Assembly: GCA_002348225.1 (NCBI GenBank)
Contig: DEAP01000002.1
Location: forward strand, 1-18,547
DNA length: 18,547 bases
Reading direction: 5' to 3'
From: Dehalococcoidia bacterium UBA2979
GTDB lineage: Bacteria > Chloroflexota > Dehalococcoidia > UBA2979
How positions within the stretch are numbered: the stretch's first letter is position 1; the number at the start of each line of letters is the position of its first letter. The notes under the pieces were generated by a model. That model saw only the letters and a program-made list of their open reading frames with translations, searched no databases and was not told the origin of the DNA. Of the stretch, positions 14,963 to 18,547 are shown piece by piece. A program made the position numbers and the translations under genes.

Positions 14963-16360
14963 ATGGCAGAAGGAACAGTACGGCAGGTAATTGGTACGGT
15001 GGTAGATGTGGAGTTTCCTACGGGTGAACTCCCTGACGTATTCAATGCGATCAATATAGATTTGAACGGCGAGAACCTCATTGCCGAGGTCCAGCAGCAC
15101 AATGGAAACAACTGGGTGAGAGCTTTAGCACTTGATTCAACCGATGGACTTGCGAGAGGTGCAAAGGCAACTGACACAGGAGAGCCAATCACAGTTCCGG
15201 TCGGGCCAGAAACTCTAGGAAGAATTTTCAATGTGGCTGGTGAACCACTTGATCCGGGTGCACCAATTGCTGCAGATCAGAAGAGATGGCCGATCCACCG
15301 AGCCGCTCCGGCGTTTTCCGAACAGGAAACGTCTGCCTCCGTCCTAGAGACGGGAGTAAAGGTTATTGACTTAGTCGCACCACTTGCAAAAGGTGGAAAA
15401 GTGGGACTTTTTGGTGGTGCAGGTACAGGTAAGACCGTCACAAATACTGAGCTCATTAGAAACTTAGCTACAGAACACGGTGGCCTTTCAGTGTTTGCTG
15501 GTGTGGGAGAGCGTTCCCGTGAAGGCAATGATCTCTGGCATGAGATGGAAGAATCTGGTGTACTCGATAAGACTGCACTGGTATATGGTCAGATGAATGA
15601 GCCTCCAGGTGTTAGACTTCGTGTGGCACTGAGTGGCCTCACGATGGCTGAGTACTTCCGTGATGAAGAGAACAGAGACGTGCTCCTCTTTGTGGACAAC
15701 ATATATCGATACACACTTGCTGGAATGGAAGTTTCGGCTCTACTCGGAAGAATGCCTTCGGCCGTGGGCTATCAGCCAACATTGGCGTCTGAGGTAGGGG
15801 TTCTTGAAGAAAGAATCACCTCGACAAACAAGGGTTCAATTACTTCATTTCAGGCTATTTACGTACCTGCTGATGATTATACGGACCCAGGTGTTGCTAC
15901 AACGTTCGGTCACCTCGACTCAACCATCACACTTGATCGGGCGTTAGTTGAAAAGGGACTTTATCCGGCAGTAAATCCCTTAACATCAAACAGCCGAGTC
16001 TTAGATCCATTAGTGGTCGGTGAGGAACATTACAACGTCGCGCAGGGAGTGGTTCAGACACTTCAACGTTATAAGGATCTACAGGATATTATCGCGATTC
16101 TTGGGATTGAAGAACTTTCCGACGAGGATAAAGCTACGGTTGCACGAGCTAGACGAGTGGAGCGATTCCTATCGCAGCCGTTCTTTGTAGGAGAAGTTTT
16201 CACTGGTAACCCTGGTCGTTATGTCACCGTTGCTGAAACCGTTGAAGGCTTCAAACAAATTCTGGAAGGCCAGCATGACGATCTTCCGGAACAAGCGTTC
16301 TACATGTGCGGAAATATTGATGATGCGATTGAAAAAGGCAAGCAGCTGGCAGCTGGCTAA
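14963..16360 (+). CDS. atpD: ATP synthase F1 subunit beta, catalytic
   Basis: Beta contains the catalytic ATP sites. The P-loop is GGAGTGKT at 151-158 (Thr for the usual Val), followed by VGERSREGND at 181-190 with the catalytic Glu E183. Walker B is LLFVDNI at 241-247, LLGRMPSAVGYQPTL is at 260-274 and YPAVNPL at 334-340. The EELSDED loop at 383-389 corresponds to DELSEED. RRVERFLSQPFFVGEVFTG lies in the C-terminal domain. The 465-residue length is normal. Several usually fixed positions differ: DNIYRYTLAGMEVSALL for DNIFRFTQAGSEVSALL, TLASEVG for TLATEMG, and DPGVATTFGHLDS for DPAPATTFAHLDA. Catalytic residues are intact, so these look like lineage drift. GAGGAG at 14949-14954 gives a strong ribosome site. 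Confidence 0.98.
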   Translation: MAEGTVRQVIGTVVDVEFPTGELPDVFNAINIDLNGENLIAEVQQHNGNNWVRALALDSTDGLARGAKATDTGEPITVPVGPETLGRIFNVAGEPLDPGAPIAADQKRWPIHRAAPAFSEQETSASVLETGVKVIDLVAPLAKGGKVGLFGGAGTGKTVTNTELIRNLATEHGGLSVFAGVGERSREGNDLWHEMEESGVLDKTALVYGQMNEPPGVRLRVALSGLTMAEYFRDEENRDVLLFVDNIYRYTLAGMEVSALLGRMPSAVGYQPTLASEVGVLEERITSTNKGSITSFQAIYVPADDYTDPGVATTFGHLDSTITLDRALVEKGLYPAVNPLTSNSRVLDPLVVGEEHYNVAQGVVQTLQRYKDLQDIIAILGIEELSDEDKATVARARRVERFLSQPFFVGEVFTGNPGRYVTVAETVEGFKQILEGQHDDLPEQAFYMCGNIDDAIEKGKQLAAG

Positions 16361-16388
16361 TAATCCGGTCTGATTTGGAGTTAATGAT

Positions 16389-16658
16389 ATGGCTTTATCA
16401 GTGAATATAGTCACCGCCGAAAAATCGATACTCGAGTTGAGTGATGTACAGAAAATTGTCGTTCCTGCGAGCGATGGCCAGATCACGATACTCCCGTCTC
16501 ATACAGCGCTGATGACGAGTCTCGATGCGGGCGAGCTTACTCTGTACGGTCCAGACGGAGCTCAATCGGTGACGCTGGCCGGTGGTTTTCTGCAAGTTGT
16601 TCATGACGAAGTGAATGTATTGGCTGACGTTCAGCAAGAATCAGAGGTTTCTGAATAG
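16389..16658 (+). CDS. atpC: ATP synthase epsilon, N-terminal domain only
   Basis: Epsilon binds gamma at the foot of the rotor and in many bacteria inhibits ATP hydrolysis through its C-terminal helices. This product is only 89 residues. It covers the beta-sandwich: VNIVTAEKSIL at the start, ASDGQITILPSHTALMTSL at 28-46, LAGGFLQVVHDEVNVLAD at 63-80, and a short acidic end. The C-terminal helical hairpin of the usual 130-140-residue protein is missing. I read on past the stop in the following gap and saw no remnant of it, so this looks like a natural short form rather than a frameshift. The inhibitory arm that contacts the beta EELSDED loop is therefore absent. It starts 28 bases after atpD and ends the atp operon. 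Confidence 0.93.
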   Translation: MALSVNIVTAEKSILELSDVQKIVVPASDGQITILPSHTALMTSLDAGELTLYGPDGAQSVTLAGGFLQVVHDEVNVLADVQQESEVSE

Positions 16659-16664
16659 ATAAGT

Positions 16665-16682
16665 TTCTATTGCCACATAGAA
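16665..16682 (+). other. Stem-loop after atpC
   Basis: TTCTAT (16665-16670) pairs perfectly with ATAGAA (16677-16682) over a six-base loop. A competing fold pairs ATTGC (16669-16673) with GCAAT (16685-16689), followed by just TT. This could mark or stabilise the 3' end of the atp message, but it is short, AT-rich and lacks a T tract, so termination here would be weak and murA may be reached by read-through. Confidence 0.3.
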
Positions 16683-16761
16683 GAGCAATTTAGTGCTGAT
16701 ATCCGACTCAATAGAGATCTTGTGTAATACTTGCGTCTGAGGATATACAAGGTGCGAAGTC

Positions 16762-18033
16762 ATGGCTAGTTATGAAATAGTAGGATCTGAGCCACTTAGA
16801 GGTGAAATTCACGTTTCCGGCTCGAAGAATGCTGCGCTGTATGCCGTGGCCGCAACGTTATTAACCTCAGAGGAAGTAGTGCTTCATAACGTTCCACTAA
16901 TCGCGGACATAGACGAACTAACCGACATCATGGTGGGACTAGGGACACAGGTCAAAAAAGACGGTCATTCCCTTAGCCTAAAAACTGATTCCATAAAATC
17001 AACCGTTCCTACTCCTGAGTCAGTTAGAAAGTTGCGTGCCTCATTTTTGCTTGTAGGGGCATTGTTAGGCAGAGAAGGGTCTGCGACATGCCCTCCACCT
17101 GGTGGTGATGTTATAGGATCGAGACCTCTTGATATTCATCTTGCTGGGTTTCGAGCGCTTGGAGCAGAAGTCAGGCTTGAGGAAAATAATTGGGTTGTCC
17201 AAGTCTCAACTGGATTAGTGGGCACGCGAATTTTCTTTGATTATCCGAGTGTTTTGGGTACAGTGAATCTATTATTGGCGTCAGTATTAGCCGAGGGTGT
17301 GACTACTATTGTCAATTGTGCTGCCGAACCTGAAGTTGAAATGGTCGCAAATCTACTTAATTCGATGGGAGCTCAGATTGTGGGTCAGGGGACTGCTCAT
17401 ATCTCGGTTACAGGGGTCAGTAAATTACATGCGTGCGAATTTAAGATAATTCCTGATCGTTTGGAAGCAGGCACGTTGCTTCTTGCGGCTGTTGCCACAC
17501 GAGGTGCGGTGCAGGTGACTAATGCTGTGCCTGCCCATCTGGACAGCCTGCTTTCAAAACTCGAGGAAATCGGAGTATCGGTCCACTATGATAGATCTGG
17601 TTTCCTTGAAGATGAAGCGATTCACGTTTGGTGTGAGAGGACTCTGCAACCGATTTCGGTCCAGGCTGTGCCATATCCGGGATTTGCAACGGATCTCCAT
17701 CCGCCGATGGCTTCAGCTCTCACGCAAATCCCAGGGGTATCCTTTGTGCATGAGCGGGTGTATGACAATCGTACGTTGTACGTGAGTGAACTCCGCAAGA
17801 TGGGAGCTCAAATCACGCTTGGAAGCAGCTCTTCAGTGGTGGTTGAGGGGCCATCACGCCTACTTGGAGCTGAAGTCAATGCACTGGACATACGGGCTGG
17901 GGCGGCAGTTGTGGTAGCCGCGCTATGTGCTGAAGGTGTCACGATCGTCGAAGATATCCACCACTTGGATCGAGGATACGAAGACTTAGCCGGCAGCCTG
18001 ACTGCTCTTGGGGCCAACATTACTCGTCGCTAG
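16762..18033 (+). CDS. murA: UDP-GlcNAc enolpyruvyl transferase with Asp at the Cys115 site
   Basis: MurA adds enolpyruvate to UDP-GlcNAc, the first committed step of peptidoglycan synthesis in the cytoplasm. The 423-residue protein has the two-lobed EPT fold: GSKNAAL at 20-26 with the conserved Lys22-Asn23 pair, then PPGGDVIGSRPLDIH at 112-126. DRLEAGT is at 232-238, FATDLHPPMAS at 308-318 with D311 in the general-base position, and HLDRGYEDL at 401-409 with the PEP-site Arg. In most MurA proteins the loop reads GGCxIGxRP; here the Cys is replaced by Asp (D116). Such Cys-to-Asp MurA proteins are active but insensitive to fosfomycin in Mycobacterium, Chlamydia and Borrelia. YPSVLGTVN departs from the usual PSVGATEN. 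It follows atpC by 103 bases, an adjacency known in other bacteria, and ends six bases from convergent NIPSNAP. Confidence 0.94.
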   Translation: MASYEIVGSEPLRGEIHVSGSKNAALYAVAATLLTSEEVVLHNVPLIADIDELTDIMVGLGTQVKKDGHSLSLKTDSIKSTVPTPESVRKLRASFLLVGALLGREGSATCPPPGGDVIGSRPLDIHLAGFRALGAEVRLEENNWVVQVSTGLVGTRIFFDYPSVLGTVNLLLASVLAEGVTTIVNCAAEPEVEMVANLLNSMGAQIVGQGTAHISVTGVSKLHACEFKIIPDRLEAGTLLLAAVATRGAVQVTNAVPAHLDSLLSKLEEIGVSVHYDRSGFLEDEAIHVWCERTLQPISVQAVPYPGFATDLHPPMASALTQIPGVSFVHERVYDNRTLYVSELRKMGAQITLGSSSSVVVEGPSRLLGAEVNALDIRAGAAVVVAALCAEGVTIVEDIHHLDRGYEDLAGSLTALGANITRR

Positions 18034-18039
18034 CGGAGT

Positions 18040-18360
18040 TTACTGCATCGGTGATAAGCCAGTTGGTTCCAGTCGTGTGACGCTAATTTTTTCTCGATCC
18101 ATCAAATCAGGTATTTTAGGACCGATATTGTTTTTCCAGTGGTCACTTTCATAAACTTCTTGGTACAAACGCTCCCGCTCTGACTCATTCTCGAATCGTC
18201 GGAGCCATATGTATATATGCTCGTCTTCTTCACCCGTGAATGAACCAAGGATCACCATCCCTTTTGAAACTTGAAATGGGATGATTTCCCTTTCCATGAG
18301 TTCTACCCATTCCTGTTTTTTGCCATCTCGAATATGGTATTGTCGCAGTTCCCAAAGCAT
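18040..18360 (-). CDS. NIPSNAP-family protein
   Basis: The 106-residue product matches the NIPSNAP domain, a dimeric alpha/beta-barrel fold. It begins MLWELRQYHIRDGKKQEWVE, the typical first strand and helix, continues with GMVILGSFTGEEDEHIYIWLRRF, and ends with the ESDHWKNNIGPKIPDLM helix seen in the family. Bacterial NIPSNAP proteins have no settled function; their fold relates to antibiotic monooxygenases and EthD-type proteins, but no catalytic residue can be assigned here. GGGGGTGA lies five bases before the ATG, a good ribosome site. It lies 57 bases downstream of a CoA-transferase gene on the same strand, so the two are likely co-transcribed, which hints at a shared acyl-CoA or small-molecule pathway. 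Its stop is six bases from the murA stop in a convergent layout. Confidence 0.9.
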   Translation of the reverse strand: MLWELRQYHIRDGKKQEWVELMEREIIPFQVSKGMVILGSFTGEEDEHIYIWLRRFENESERERLYQEVYESDHWKNNIGPKIPDLMDREKISVTRLEPTGLSPMQ

Positions 18361-18417
18361 ATTTCACCCCCGATTAATCTCTGAATTGATAAACAGTATA
18401 TGTTGTTTCAGGGTGAT

Positions 18418-18547
18418 CTAAGATTCTCTGTATACCGCGGCTTCACTCCAAACCGTGCCATTTTCTCGGAGGACATTGATTTCAGGTGGCTGATACCCGA
18501 GCTCAGAAAGAATAGAGTCCGTTTGTTCGCCTGCCATAGGTGCAGCC
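18418..18547 (-). CDS. Family III CoA-transferase, C-terminal fragment at window edge
   Basis: Reading the minus strand from the right edge gives 42 codons to a TAG stop at 18420-18418, too short and startless to be noticed as a complete frame. The peptide includes APMAGEQTDSILSELGYQPP and EINVLRENGTVWSEA. This matches the C-terminal pattern of CaiB/BaiF-type CoA-transferases, in which Pro-x-x-Gly-x-x-Thr-x-x-(I/V)-L-x-x-LG-Tyr is followed by an acidic helix and the Gly-Val/Thr-Val turn. It differs in sequence from the end of the other family III enzyme at 3956-5254 (LIGQHTEQLLLHAGL), so it is a second paralogue. The 5' part is outside the window. It sits directly upstream of NIPSNAP on the same strand. 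Confidence 0.75.
   Translation of the reverse strand, partial: AAPMAGEQTDSILSELGYQPPEINVLRENGTVWSEAAVYRES

Noticed and set aside
16720..16749. TTGTGT-18-TATACA promoter-like pair before murA
   Set aside because: Transcription would start about six bases before the ATG and remove the AAGGTG ribosome site, so it is unlikely to serve murA unless leaderless.
1..18547. Search for tRNA, rRNA, CRISPR repeats, transposases, phage or toxin-antitoxin genes
   Set aside because: None was recognised; the window reads as core chromosome, and I found no support for a mobile or defence island.

Overview
The window looks like ordinary chromosomal DNA of a free-living bacterium. A marine Chloroflexota of the SAR202/Dehalococcoidia kind is the best guess. 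This is inferred from gene content: a full F-type ATP synthase operon followed directly by murA, a type 2 (bacterial long-form) orotidine-phosphate decarboxylase, two family III CoA-transferases with a NIPSNAP protein, and a MoxR-DUF58 pair. No rRNA or marker tree is available here, so the phylum is not proven. No tRNA, rRNA, CRISPR array, insertion sequence or phage gene was seen. Coding density is high and no gene-free stretch exceeds about 150 bases.

Left part (1-6740). On the minus strand, moxR (845-1813) is followed by a DUF58 gene (817 down to the left edge, C-terminus cut off). Across a divergent spacer on the plus strand are a small DinB-like protein of unknown role (1960), an orphan GltD-like flavin/iron-sulfur oxidoreductase (2430) and a family III CoA-transferase (3956). 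The CoA-transferase ends exactly where the convergent ruvB ends. Both stop codons lie at the edge of a 9-base perfect inverted repeat (5253-5303). ruvB follows a small zinc-ribbon protein gene on the minus strand.

Central and right part (6837-18033), all on the plus strand: murI, pyrF, a bifunctional-nuclease-domain (DUF151) gene, then atpI/Z-atpB-atpE-atpF-atpH-atpA-atpG-atpD-atpC, then murA. Plausible sigma70-type promoters lie before the DUF151 gene and before the atp operon. The atp operon has the classic gene order. The two spacers flanking atpE (about 100-110 bases each) carry several stem-loops, and atpE has a consensus Shine-Dalgarno AGGAGG. The operon therefore seems tuned after transcription, probably to supply many copies of subunit c. 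Cell-wall precursor genes (murI, murA) bracket the energy genes.

Right edge (18040-18547), minus strand: a NIPSNAP gene, and upstream of it the last 42 codons of a second family III CoA-transferase.

The most interesting points are variations on known machines rather than a new system. Subunits a, b and c of Fo all carry an extra N-terminal hydrophobic segment. Subunit a also has a long His/Asp-rich insert and a His-rich tail. Subunit epsilon lacks its whole C-terminal inhibitory domain. MurA has Asp where the fosfomycin-reactive Cys normally sits. I found no convincing candidate for a wholly undescribed biological system.
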